A model generated the notes under the pieces. That model made no database searches and was not told the DNA's origin. It saw only the letters and a list, made by a program, of their open reading frames with translations. Source: Paragorgia papillata (Eukaryota > Cnidaria > Anthozoa > Scleralcyonacea > Coralliidae). Taken from it: a stretch of 64,000 nucleotides of DNA. Shown here piece after piece: positions 10,124 through 18,875 of the stretch. Every line of letters starts with the position of its first letter. Within the stretch, counting starts at the first letter, position 1. The position numbers were made by a program, and so were the translations under genes. Location: assembly GCA_035771165.1 (NCBI GenBank), contig JAWNZC010000285.1:1837501-1901500 (forward strand), given 5' to 3'.

Positions 10124-10855
10124 ATGGAACTATATCTGAAAGAACATACTCAACATAATTGTGTGTTGGTAAAATATAATGATTTATCTCAAAAAATAGT
10201 TGCGTTAAAGAAAAAAAATGATAAAGCAATACTGGCTAAGGTATATCCGACAAGTAAACAATGTCAAAAGTATCTGGTCAACAGCGAACTGGAATTGGAT
10301 ATGGATCTAATTCCAGAATTGATTAATGTTCTTAACAACATGAATGTCAAAGCAAACGATTGGTCAGCACAAGTATTTGTGGTTGTTTCTGAATATGTTA
10401 ATTACAAGAAAGATTCTATGCGTCTCGTGTTGCGAAATAATGATTTTGGCACAGGAGAACTTATTATTCAAAAGAAATTAGCGGTTCTTCCTGAAGTTGA
10501 TTTGACGTTCGCTGATGAAGCTGAAGATGAAAATGAAGATGAAACTTTCAATGGCTTCAACGTAGCGGAAGAAGAAAAATGGGCGGATCAGTGGGGAAAT
10601 TTTTCGTTTAAGAAAACGGACAATTTGGGTGATATAGCCAGGCAATTGGGAAAATTTTATCACCTCGTAAGGGGTACAGCAGCTGGTGGTGGTGGTAAAA
10701 GAAAAAAGAATAAAAATGATGGTGGTGAAAAGAAGAAGAAGAAGATAGTGATAGAGGATGAAGAATTAGCTGAATGTGACTTGGATACATTAGTGGAGAC
10801 ATTAGAAAAAAAACCCAAAGATTTCGACGAATTAAAAAAAATAAAAAAAATATGA
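10124..10855 (+). CDS. Unknown 243-residue protein with acidic middle and basic tail
   Basis: Intact. The N-terminal 130 residues look like a mixed alpha/beta domain. Then come an acidic stretch (residues ~133-150), an EEEKWADQWGNFSF segment, a Gly/Lys-rich nuclear-localisation-like stretch (~188-207) and an acidic/basic C-terminus. It lies just upstream of the integrase, on the same strand. The next gene overlaps its stop (ATGA-type overlap at 10852). Position and charge suggest a virion- or DNA-associated protein, but no family is recognised. Confidence 0.6.
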   Translation: MELYLKEHTQHNCVLVKYNDLSQKIVALKKKNDKAILAKVYPTSKQCQKYLVNSELELDMDLIPELINVLNNMNVKANDWSAQVFVVVSEYVNYKKDSMRLVLRNNDFGTGELIIQKKLAVLPEVDLTFADEAEDENEDETFNGFNVAEEEKWADQWGNFSFKKTDNLGDIARQLGKFYHLVRGTAAGGGGKRKKNKNDGGEKKKKKIVIEDEELAECDLDTLVETLEKKPKDFDELKKIKKI

Positions 10856-11040
10856 GTGATGCAGCTTTAGTTGAGTTATCATATTATTATGGATGTGGAA
10901 AATTAAATTTAGAAGATTGTATTTGTCGTTATAATACGGTTATAAATGAAGGGTTAAAAGATGATGATAAATTTGATTTTGTTAATACGTTAATTACTGG
11001 TGAAGTGGATGTAATTAGATCATTAATTGAAAAAAGATAA
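10852..11040 (+). CDS. Small 62-residue protein
   Basis: Overlaps the upstream stop by 4 bp, typical of tightly packed viral genes. Contains YYYGCGKLNLEDCICRYN, then a helical acidic half. Function unknown. Confidence 0.5.
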   Translation: MSDAALVELSYYYGCGKLNLEDCICRYNTVINEGLKDDDKFDFVNTLITGEVDVIRSLIEKR

Positions 11041-11063
11041 AAAAATTTTTAGGAAAAAAAAAA

Positions 11064-11957
11064 ATGGTGAAAAAAACCAAAACTTTTTCAGAAGAATTTA
11101 TAAAAAAAGCTGCAAGACTACTAAAAGGAGAAATATTAGAAAAAGAAGATTTAGAAAAATATAAACAACATAGAAAAATTAAAAAAAAATATAAATGATT
11201 AAGTATTCATGTTAATGAAAAAAATGAACAATGGTGTATTGATTTAGCAGAAAATAAAGATTTGTCAAGATTTAATAAACAATATCGTTATTGGTTGGTT
11301 TGTATTCATGTTTATTCAAGATATGTATGGATTGAACTTTTAAAAAAAAAAACTGCTAAAAATACAGCGAATAAATTTGAAAATATTTTAAAAAAAGAAG
11401 ACCACCCTATGAAAATACAATGTGATGAAGGGACAGAATTTCAATCAATTCGTAAAGAATTGAGTCAAAAATATGGTTTTACTGTTTTTCATACTTAGAA
11501 TCGTGAAATTAAAGCATCACATGTTGAGAGAGTAATTCAAACTTTAAAAAAAATGGTGAGACGTGTTTTGAAATTAACAGGAGAATTTAATTATCACAGT
11601 TACTTACCAATTATTGTTGAAAGATACAATAAATCACCACATTCAAGTTTAAACGGATTTACACCGCATGAAGTATATCGTGAAAATAAAAAAATAAAAA
11701 AATTTAAAAATATAATGTTGCGAAAAATGATTTCACCTATTACTTTTACAAAGAACGTCTTGAAAGAAGGAACTACTGTACGAATTGTGAGAAAAAAAGA
11801 CAATATTTTTGAAAAAAGTAGTTTACAAGGGTGGACCGATGAAAAATTTAAAATAAATAAAGTATTTGCGACCGATCCAATTACATACGAATTAAAAGAT
11901 TTTAATGACGAAAAAATAATTGGTATTTTTTATTTGGAAGAATTACAGAAAATATGA
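11064..11957 (+). pseudogene. Polinton retroviral-like integrase with two in-frame stops
   Basis: RNase H-fold integrase that would catalyse insertion of the element's ends. The catalytic triad is visible: the first Asp in WCIDLAE, the second in CDEGTEF and the Glu in ASHVERVIQTLKK. A C-terminal chromodomain/SH3-like part carries VRIVRKKDN. The frame from ATG 11064 is interrupted by TGA at 11196-11198 and TAG at 11496-11498, both in the same frame, so this is nonsense mutation rather than shift. Its 3' end overlaps the minor capsid ATG at 11954. The family call is strong from the motifs and neighbours. Confidence 0.9.
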
Positions 11958-12893
11958 ATTTACAAATTTTAAGTAATACTGTAAAAGAAGGAAGGACTAA
12001 TTACACAAACGATTTTGAAATGAAATTATTTCAACCTATCGATGGATTAAATCGGGAAGCATTTTTTGAAGTTACATCTGTTACTTACCCTTCAACAACA
12101 AAAAATATTCCTGACGATGAATGTTGGTTTACATTAGAAATAAATTACCGTGATTTTAGATGGCTTTTTCCTAATAATGTTTATAAAGATTGTTCTTTAC
12201 AATTGGTGTTGGATAAAATTATTATTGAACAAGGATTTTATACTTTAAAAAAATTACTGAATTATATAAATAACGCTGTGAACGAATATGATATTTTTTT
12301 TATCTGCGATAATAACGGAGAAGTAAAAATAAATGTAAATGTCTACAGTGAATATTGGATAAGGCAGGAATACACACACGGAATTGAGTCTGATGACGGT
12401 GTAGAGCTTAATTGGTTTCATTTATCCAAACCTTCAATAAATAAACAAAATCAAAAAAAAATATTTTTTTATCGATATTGAATTAAATTTTTCTACAAAA
12501 TTAGCATTTATGCTGGGTTTTTCAGAAAAAAAACATCGTTTTAATCAAAATACGGATCAAGAGAAACTTGATAGTACGAATTATACAATTTCCGCTCAAT
12601 ATTTACCCGATATTTCTGATGGTTTGGATAAAATATTTGTTTATTGTGAAGAATTAGAAAGAAGTTTTATCGGAGATACATCATCCGAACTATTAACTAC
12701 AATTCCGATTCGTTGGAATGAACAAGGAAAGGGAAAAGGGGAATTAATTGTTTATTCTCCTCCTTTAATTAAAAGAAAATTTAAAAAAATGAAAATTCAG
12801 TCATTACATATAACATTAAAAGATAGTGTAGGAAAAAAAATTCCATTTGATTCAGGAACTGTTAGTATCGAAGGATTAATTCATAATGCTTAA
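11954..12893 (+). pseudogene. Minor capsid (penton, single jelly-roll), frameshifted
   Basis: Polinton minor capsid protein, predicted to form the pentameric vertices. The first part (from ATG 11954) has the family-typical start: a beta-rich EVTSVTYPSTTKNIP strand region, then a helix with YINNAVN. The second has LAFMLGFSE, VYCEELE, FIGDTSSELL and a terminal strand ending in VSIEGLIHN, a pattern found in Polinton and adintovirus pentons. The two parts are in different frames, and the switch is at the A-run near 12450. It sits between integrase and capsid genes, the usual neighbourhood. Confidence 0.8.
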
Positions 12894-13388
12894 AATAAAA
12901 TTAAAAAAAAAAAACCTATTTTATCTATTGAAGAATATGAACTTACTAAAGTTGATTTAAAATTAGATTCATATAATAATGATAATTTATTCTGGAATTT
13001 ACATTTTATCGAATGTAAAGGAATAAAAGGAAATTTTCGTTTATTATTTTCAAGAAAAATTGATTTTTCAAATTTTAAACAAAATTTACAAGGAAAAAAA
13101 TCAAAAAATTTTAAAATTGTGAATATAAAAGATTCTGATATAACACGAACAGATCTTAATAAATCTAGTCAATTTTTTTTATTCGCAAAACGTTTTTTAT
13201 TGTATATTAATGAAAAAAATTTTTACGGTACGAATAATAATGATAAACGAAAATTACCTTTTTTTTTATTATCGAATTTAAAAAATGCAAAAGAAACAAT
13301 TCAGTTTTTTATCGACTATGAAGATAAATCTTTTAAATTGATCAATGAAGAAATCACGCTTTATTTGAGCTTATATGAAGAGCAATGA
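12886..13388 (+). pseudogene. Unknown capsid-cluster protein, frameshifted
   Basis: Starts with an ATG overlapping the penton stop, shifts frame in the A12 run at about 12901-12913, then is open to 13388 (about 165 residues). Lys-rich lead, then SIEEYELTKVDLKLD and FWNLHFIECKG...FRLLFSRKI beta-rich segments. Probably a virion component by position. No family recognised. Confidence 0.5.
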
Positions 13389-13467
13389 AAAAATAAAAAA
13401 GTTCATAATGTTTTTTGAAATTGAAAAGTAACATCTAAATTTTTTTTTAATAAAAAAAAATTAAAAA

Positions 13468-13712
13468 ATGGTTGATAAAAAAAAAAAAAAGATGGGAAAT
13501 TAACTTCACAAGACTATGTTGAATTAATGAATGGAACAAGAAATGGTGGAAATTATGAAGAAAGTCATTTTATAATTTCAAAAAGTAGATCGACTAAAGA
13601 AGAAATTTTATTGAATGGAAAAATGGGTTTACCTCAAAATATAGATGAAGATCATGATAAAAGAATTAATAAAAAAAAAAGAAAAAGAAAAATGATCGAT
13701 CCTGTACTTTAA
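13468..13712 (+). pseudogene. Small capsid-cluster protein, frameshifted
   Basis: ATG at 13468 followed within five codons by an A14 run. Past it another frame is open: TSQDYVELMNGTRNGGNYEE and onward to a basic KKKRKRK C-terminus (about 80 residues). Unknown. Likely virion or DNA-associated given its basic tail and location. Confidence 0.45.
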
Positions 13713-13837
13713 CGTTTAACACGTTAAAAAAATCTTTAAATATATGTTTAATAAAAAAACTTAATCACTTTGTTATGACATGTTGTTGTTGTTGTCTGTG
13801 TAAAAAAAAAATAATTAAAAAAAAAAAATAATAATAA

Positions 13838-13984
13838 ATGGGAAAAAAAAGTAGAAAAAATGGAAGACGAAGAAGAAGAAGAAGAAGGAGAGTACAAAAA
13901 GGAGGTGGCTTTGGGGTGGGTATGGCACTTGGAATGTTTCTTCCGCAAGTATTATCAACTACGGGGAAAAATATTAAAAATTAA
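13838..13984 (+). CDS. Basic core peptide (pX/mu-like)
   Basis: 48 residues: MGKKSRKNG, nine consecutive Arg, VQKGGGFG, then a hydrophobic stretch VGMALGMFLPQVL. An Arg-rich DNA-condensing head plus a Gly-Gly site plus a hydrophobic tail resembles adenovirus core peptides and adintovirus pX-like proteins. The QKGG|G site resembles adenovirus-type protease sites and recurs in the proteins at 17544-18088. It lies immediately upstream of the major capsid gene. Confidence 0.55.
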   Translation: MGKKSRKNGRRRRRRRRRVQKGGGFGVGMALGMFLPQVLSTTGKNIKN

Positions 13985-14035
13985 TGTTTAAAAAAAATTA
14001 AAAAATTAAAAAAAAACTTTAAAAAAAAAAAAAAA

Positions 14036-15277
14036 ATGGAAATAGAACCTTCAGAACAAGAAGTTGATCAACATGACACATTATTTAGTAAACCTTTAGA
14101 ATTTTTTAAACCAAAACCGTATAATGATATGTTTATGGAAACGCGAGAATGTGACATTTATTCGAATCCAAAAGATAAATTTTCTGACGTATATACTTTT
14201 ACACATAATGGAAATAGTATTGGTTTAATGAAAACAAGTCATGCTGAATTTTCAGCAATTCTTACAATTTGTACTGATGCAGGAGCGATTGCAGGTGCAG
14301 GTGCAAATCTTAACCCCCCACCTATTCCTTTACGTACAATGTGGAAAACAAAAGAATTATTATTAAATGAGAATTTAGTTACACCCGCTGATAATTTTGG
14401 TTATTATTCTTCATATGTCAATTTTATATTATGCGAATCTCCAACACAATATAAAGATTCTAAAGAAATAAATTGTTGTTATCTTGATACAGCGGGCCAG
14501 ATGCAAACTATACGCGGACTAAATACGGGTATGCTTGCTAGAGGGGAACTTTTAACTAATAGAGATGCTCATCTAATCGATCATATCGATTTACCTTGTT
14601 TCAGTAAAAACGGAGGAGAACAATATCTCCCAAGCGCTTTTAAAGTTGAAATAAAATTATCAAGAGCGCCGGTTCGAGTGGTGTGTATGCAAGGTGATCA
14701 CGCTGATTTGAATGTAAATCATGGTAAAATCGGATTGGAAAATTTTAAATTGAAAATTCCATTTTTTAAACCCAAAGATCAATTAACAGACGCTTTAAAT
14801 ACATCATTTGTCACGGATCAAAAAGAAGCTAAATATTATACTTCAACATTACGTACAGTGACAGAAACTGTCCCCGCTGGAAGAAGAAGTTTAATTGTGA
14901 ACGATATATTTAACGGAAGTTGTCCCGTACGTTTATTTATGATGCAGCTTCGTGAAACTAGTTTTAATGGAACACTTGCAACTAACGCATTTAATTTTCG
15001 ATGGGAAAATTATTCAAATGTAAATATTTCAGTAAATAACGTTAGTGTAACAACTATAACAGATCAAGTGGAAGCGTATAAATTATTACGTAAAGTACTC
15101 AATAAAAGATTTTCAGAAATGCCATTCAGTTATAATGATTTTTGTAACGGTTATTCAATTTTGGGTTTTGATTTAACATCAAATCATGATACTCATTTAA
15201 AAGTATTACCTAATCGTCCCAGCGGTGTACTTAACGCTCATTTGAATACAGCGCAGATACAATCGCTGGAACGATGA
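14036..15277 (+). CDS. Major capsid protein (double jelly-roll)
   Basis: Intact 413-residue gene. The lead ends in FFKPKPYNDMF. Typical of Polinton/adintovirus major capsids are LPSAFKVEIKLSRAP in the middle, VNDIFNGSCPVRLF and NAFNFRWENYSN later, and a C-terminal YSILGFDLTSNHD followed by ...NAHLNTA. These proteins build the pseudo-hexameric trimeric capsomer. The A-rich leader holds the ATG at 14036. It is the longest undamaged Polinton gene here, a contrast with the broken integrase and polymerase. Confidence 0.85.
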   Translation: MEIEPSEQEVDQHDTLFSKPLEFFKPKPYNDMFMETRECDIYSNPKDKFSDVYTFTHNGNSIGLMKTSHAEFSAILTICTDAGAIAGAGANLNPPPIPLRTMWKTKELLLNENLVTPADNFGYYSSYVNFILCESPTQYKDSKEINCCYLDTAGQMQTIRGLNTGMLARGELLTNRDAHLIDHIDLPCFSKNGGEQYLPSAFKVEIKLSRAPVRVVCMQGDHADLNVNHGKIGLENFKLKIPFFKPKDQLTDALNTSFVTDQKEAKYYTSTLRTVTETVPAGRRSLIVNDIFNGSCPVRLFMMQLRETSFNGTLATNAFNFRWENYSNVNISVNNVSVTTITDQVEAYKLLRKVLNKRFSEMPFSYNDFCNGYSILGFDLTSNHDTHLKVLPNRPSGVLNAHLNTAQIQSLER

Positions 15278-15278
15278 T

Positions 15279-15353
15279 GTTTGTTGGTGAATTTCGTAAG
15301 GAAATAAAAATCGGAATGAATACCCCAGCTCGTTTATTGTATAATATTTAATC
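15279..15353 (+). CDS. Possible 24-residue peptide after the capsid gene
   Basis: ATG right after the capsid stop encodes MFVGEFRKEIKIGMNTPARLLYNI. Too short to be certain. The following 15354-15530 contains a further short frame ending in QYLNKGHIIVYPLISKF, perhaps the remainder of one broken gene. Confidence 0.25.
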
Positions 15354-15532
15354 TTACAACAAAGCCCGTATAAATCTTTTTATTCTCTGGAAAGGAAAGA
15401 GAAAGGATGGGTAAAGAAAACAAGGGAGAAAAAAACATATAAAAAAAATAAAAATTGTTGATCCAAATCAATATTTAAATAAAGGACATATCATCGTTTA
15501 TCCGCTTATTTCAAAATTTAGTTAAAAAAAAA

Positions 15533-15880
15533 ATGGAAAAAAAAACCCGAATCTGAAAAAAAAAAAGAAGAAGAAGGGGAATCTGACGAAATTTCTGATT
15601 ATTATTCTGATTATTCTGATTCTGAAAAAGAAGAAAAAATTGAAAAAGAAGAAAAAAAGTTAAATAAAAAAAATAAAAAAATGAAGAAAAACAAGAAGAA
15701 ATAAGTGACAGAGAAGAAGAAGAAGAAGAAATGAGCGGTATGAGTAGTGAAGACAAAGAAGAAGAAGATGATAATGATGATGATGATGAATCACAAATAT
15801 TAAAAACTATTATGTTATATAATCAAATTAAAAAAAAAAATGAAAAAAAAAATTTTTACCACAAATTACTAATTTTCTAA
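15533..15880 (+). pseudogene. Acidic Ser/Glu/Asp-rich protein, frameshifted
   Basis: A Glu/Asp/Ser-rich frame (GESDEISDYYSDYSDSEKEEK, then REEEEEEMSGMSSEDKEEEDD) broken by at least two shifts at A-runs. Ends ILKTIMLYNQIKKKNEKK. Highly acidic proteins can act as chaperones for basic core proteins, but that role is only inference. Confidence 0.4.
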
Positions 15881-15888
15881 AAGCAAAT

Positions 15889-16134
15889 ATGAAAAAAAAA
15901 CATATTCTATACAATAAAAGTTTACAAAGAAAAATTTCGATTTTATCGAAAAATATTATAAATAAAAAGATTGCGATAAAATGTTCACGTGAATATTTTC
16001 AACTTCTTAAAAAAATAGCGTCTAATAAAATTAATTCACTTGATCTTGAGTTAATGATATGTGAAGATCATTGTTTGGGAATCATTCTGGAAAAAGCTTG
16101 TAAATATATTAATTCAATTAAAAATAATGAATAA
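15889..16134 (+). CDS. 81-residue helical basic protein
   Basis: ATG 15889, Lys/Ile-rich and helical, ending LEKACKYINSIKNNE. Overlaps the next ATG (16126) by 9 bp, supporting a real compact array. Function unknown. Confidence 0.5.
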   Translation: MKKKHILYNKSLQRKISILSKNIINKKIAIKCSREYFQLLKKIASNKINSLDLELMICEDHCLGIILEKACKYINSIKNNE

Positions 16135-16477
16135 ACTAGAATTGGTTGATTCCGCTCAATTAATTGAAATGTTTGAACATATAAAATCTGCTGGTGAAGA
16201 AAAAAGATTTTTACAAGGAATAAAAAATCAAGACGAATTTGAACTTAATGAAAAAAAAAAAGATTTGGAGAATCTTGTAAAAAATTCAGGGAATAAACAA
16301 TATGTTGGGGAAAATATGGTTCAATTTTTAAAACAAAAAAATTATTTGAAACGAAAAAGTGACAGTGAAAAAAAAGAAAAAAAAGATGATAATGATAATG
16401 GTGGTGGTGGTGGTGCTGGTTCTATTCCTTCAGTTAACGAAATTAAAATAAAACATTTTTTAAAAAAAATGGAATGA
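16126..16477 (+). CDS. Charged protein with Gly run
   Basis: About 116 residues from ATG 16126. Glu/Lys-rich helix (QLIEMFEHIKSAGEEKRFLQG), then a DNDNGGGGGAG linker and a short C-terminal segment IPSVNEIKIKHFLKK. Overlaps the next ATG at 16474 by 4 bp. Unknown; capsid-cluster location. Confidence 0.5.
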
Positions 16478-16822
16478 CTGAACAAAATATAAAAATGGGT
16501 GATGAAACCATTAATAAAACAGATTTAATATACGATTTATCACATAATGCTAGTAAAGAATCGTCTTTTAATTTATCAAGTAAACAGCATACAGCTGCAT
16601 TAAAATATTTAAGAAAAAAAAAAAATATGCCGGCAAGTTTTATACGAAATACTTTATTAAAAAAAAAAAATAAATAAACCCGAAAAAGAAATTGAATACG
16701 ACGGTCTGGAAAATTTGTTTAAGGAGAAAGAAGAAGAAGAAGAAAAAGATTTTCCTATAAAAAAAATAAAATTAACACCATCACCATTTCATTATCGTGA
16801 AAAGTTACGAGGTCGAAAATAA
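16474..16822 (+). pseudogene. Unknown protein upstream of the protease, frameshifted
   Basis: Open to 16677, shifted at an A11 run, then open in the next frame to TAA 16820-16822 (EYDGLENLFKEKEEEEEKDFPIKKIKL...FHYREKLRGRK). About 115 residues in all. The stop overlaps the protease ATG. Segments such as HTAALKYLRKKKNMPASFIRN look like a short helical domain. Unknown. Confidence 0.5.
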
Positions 16823-17435
16823 TGAATTGTGAAGATTTATGTTTTTTAAATCGTTTTCTTTTTACAAATGAAATTAACGAAATAGCAATTCAAAATTGTT
16901 TTTTAAAAAAATTTTTCTTGGGTACATTTCCTGCTGATCAGTTTCCAAAAAATATTAAAGAAAAACAAAAAAAAATGGTTGTTGTTGTTGGATATGGAAT
17001 ACAGATGAAACTCATGAAGATGGTCGACATTGGGTGGCTGTATGGTTAAATAATAATAATGAAATTTTTGATAGTTTTGCAAAATCTGTAAATTTTTATG
17101 ATAGAAATTACTGGAAAGAATATGCAAAAAAAATAAATTTTAATTTTATATATTCTCAAAAAAAATCTTTACAATCAATAATTACTTACACTTGCGGATA
17201 TTGGTGTTTATTATATTTGTATAATAAAAGTAGAAATAAAATTGAAAATAATAATAAATGGAAAATAAAAAATATAAAATATAAACGTAAAATAAATAAT
17301 GATTTATTTTTTAAAAAAAACATGGATTTAAAATACAGAAAAATTATTAATAAAATTATATTTAAAAAATGTTGTAAAAAGAAAAAAAACGAACAAAAAT
17401 GTTGTAATTTTTATAAATCTTTTATTAAGAAATAA
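16822..17435 (+). pseudogene. Adenovirus-like cysteine protease, frameshifted
   Basis: Maturation protease that cleaves capsid and core precursors. The catalytic His is in GRHWVAVW, the acidic partner in IFDSFA, the oxyanion Gln in SLQSI and the nucleophile Cys in YTCGYWC, in the order and spacing of the adenain/Polinton family. The N-terminal part (to about 16975) and the catalytic part are in different frames, with the switch at the A8 run near 16970. The Lys-rich C-terminal tail is unusual. Substrate-like QKGG sites lie in neighbouring genes. Confidence 0.85.
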
Positions 17436-17543
17436 GAATTTTTTTTTGTTTATTTACACGTATCCCGTTACATCTTACACATTTTTAAATTTTTTTTTTA
17501 TTGTAAAAAGTTTTTTTAATTTTTTTTTTCTGAATTTCATTTT

Positions 17544-17849
17544 TTACCAAACTGATCCTAATGTAAAATGTGTATCACGTCGTGAATTTCTATTTTTTGA
17601 TCTTTTATATATTCTTCCTCCTCCTCTTTTTCTTTTGAAAACTCGTTGATTTTTAGGAACCCTATATACGAATTCGCCACCGCGTTGTGTTTTTTTTCTA
17701 CCTGCTTTATGCAATGCTTCTAACATAGGACCTATAAACATAAAACCGCCTTTTTGCTTTTTCCGAGTAGCTCTTTTATGCGCTTTACTTAACACTCGAT
17801 GACTAAAATTACCAAAACGCTTAAAGAATCCTCCTTTTTGTAACCCCAT
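17544..17849 (-). CDS. Basic core protein with repeated GG sites
   Basis: 101 residues from ATG 17849; longer upstream extensions are low quality. Strongly basic, with four near-evenly spaced sites: LQKGGFF at the start, then KQKGGFM, TQRGGEF and KRGGGRI. Adenovirus-type proteases cut after or between such glycines, so this may be a polyprotein of core peptides (protein VII/pX analogue). Convergent with the protease gene. Confidence 0.6.
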   Translation of the reverse strand: MGLQKGGFFKRFGNFSHRVLSKAHKRATRKKQKGGFMFIGPMLEALHKAGRKKTQRGGEFVYRVPKNQRVFKRKRGGGRIYKRSKNRNSRRDTHFTLGSVW

Positions 17850-17856
17850 TTTTTTT

Positions 17857-18088
17857 TTAATACCAAATAGTACCCCAACGTCTTCTTTGTTTTGGAGGAA
17901 CGCATGTAGTTGTACCAGCACTTTGAATTCTCTTATAACGACGACGACGATAACCACCTTTTTGTTTTTTTTGATTTTTTTTGATTTTTTTTTACACCCC
18001 CTCCACCCATAATACTACCCAACCCTAACATTCCTTGGGCTGGTGCTAATAATCCTAAAAAACCGCCTTTTTGACGACGTGACTTCAT
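17857..18088 (-). pseudogene. Second basic QKGG protein, frameshifted
   Basis: ATG 18088: MKSRRQKGGFLGLLAPAQG, a Gly-rich stretch, then Lys-rich. At the A-runs near 17980 the frame changes to one reading QKGGYRRRRYKRIQ and on to a stop at 17857-17859. The opening closely resembles the 13838 peptide (Arg-rich, QKGG, hydrophobic Gly/Leu/Met stretch). If read without the shift, the frame ends at 17933. Confidence 0.5.
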
Positions 18089-18191
18089 GACTTCTTTTTT
18101 TGTAGTAAAAAACTTTTTTCTTCTTCTTCTTCTTATACTCTTTTTTTTTTTTTTTAAAGTAAAAAAAAGTCAAAGTCAAAAAAATTTTTAT

Positions 18192-18875
18192 TCACATATC
18201 ATAAATTACAGCATTTTCACCTGGAAAAATATTAGTTCGAATTCGTGAATTTTCATAACTATTTGTACAATTATCAAATAACAAATAACCATACGGGTTT
18301 TTATTAACATCATCTAATACATTATCAAATACATTTCTTCTTAGTTTTTTATTATCAGCAATAGTATACATATTTCGTACATCGGCAATGTTTTTAAATA
18401 TTACATGATATTGACTATTAATACGCGAATTTCGTAATTTTCCATCACCGTACATTAAATTTTGACATATAAAAATTACACTTATATTTTTATGATGTGC
18501 ATCACGCGAAGCGTAATTATTTAGTTTATTTAAATTTTCTTTTGAAGATGTAATAGTAGTCATAAGATCATCTAAAATTATTAAAGTATTATCGATTAAA
18601 TTCGTTTGTAATTCATCAGCTGACGGAATTTTTTTATTACAATCGATAAAATTAATTTTTATTTCTTTTTCTTTAATCATTTTTTCCATAGTACCATATA
18701 TTGGTTGTTGAGCCGTATAAAGATAAATAATTTTATTAATTTTCGGTTCAATCATCGCTTCGATAAATTTCAATAATTTATATATCCAAAATGTCTTTCC
18801 AGATTGACTAGGCCCACATAATGTTAACATAAAAGGATGTTGAAATGGTATTACAGCGCTGTTCAGTTTATCCAA
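18192..18875 (-). CDS. Genome-packaging ATPase (FtsK/HerA type)
   Basis: 227 residues. Walker A is GPSQSGKT near residue 22, Walker B is TLIILDDL near residue 102, followed by a FICQN sensor segment. This A32-like ATPase would drive DNA into the capsid. No ATG at the frame start (TTG at 18875). The first Met directly precedes the Walker A (MLTLCGPSQSGKT), too far in to be the natural start, so initiation is unclear. It abuts and slightly overlaps the polymerase stop on the same strand. Intact otherwise. Confidence 0.9.
   Translation of the reverse strand: MDKLNSAVIPFQHPFMLTLCGPSQSGKTFWIYKLLKFIEAMIEPKINKIIYLYTAQQPIYGTMEKMIKEKEIKINFIDCNKKIPSADELQTNLIDNTLIILDDLMTTITSSKENLNKLNNYASRDAHHKNISVIFICQNLMYGDGKLRNSRINSQYHVIFKNIADVRNMYTIADNKKLRRNVFDNVLDDVNKNPYGYLLFDNCTNSYENSRIRTNIFPGENAVIYDM

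Noticed and set aside
13748..13948. Minus-strand Ser-rich frame opposite the 13838 peptide
   Set aside because: Shadow of the Arg-rich tract (TCT repeats).
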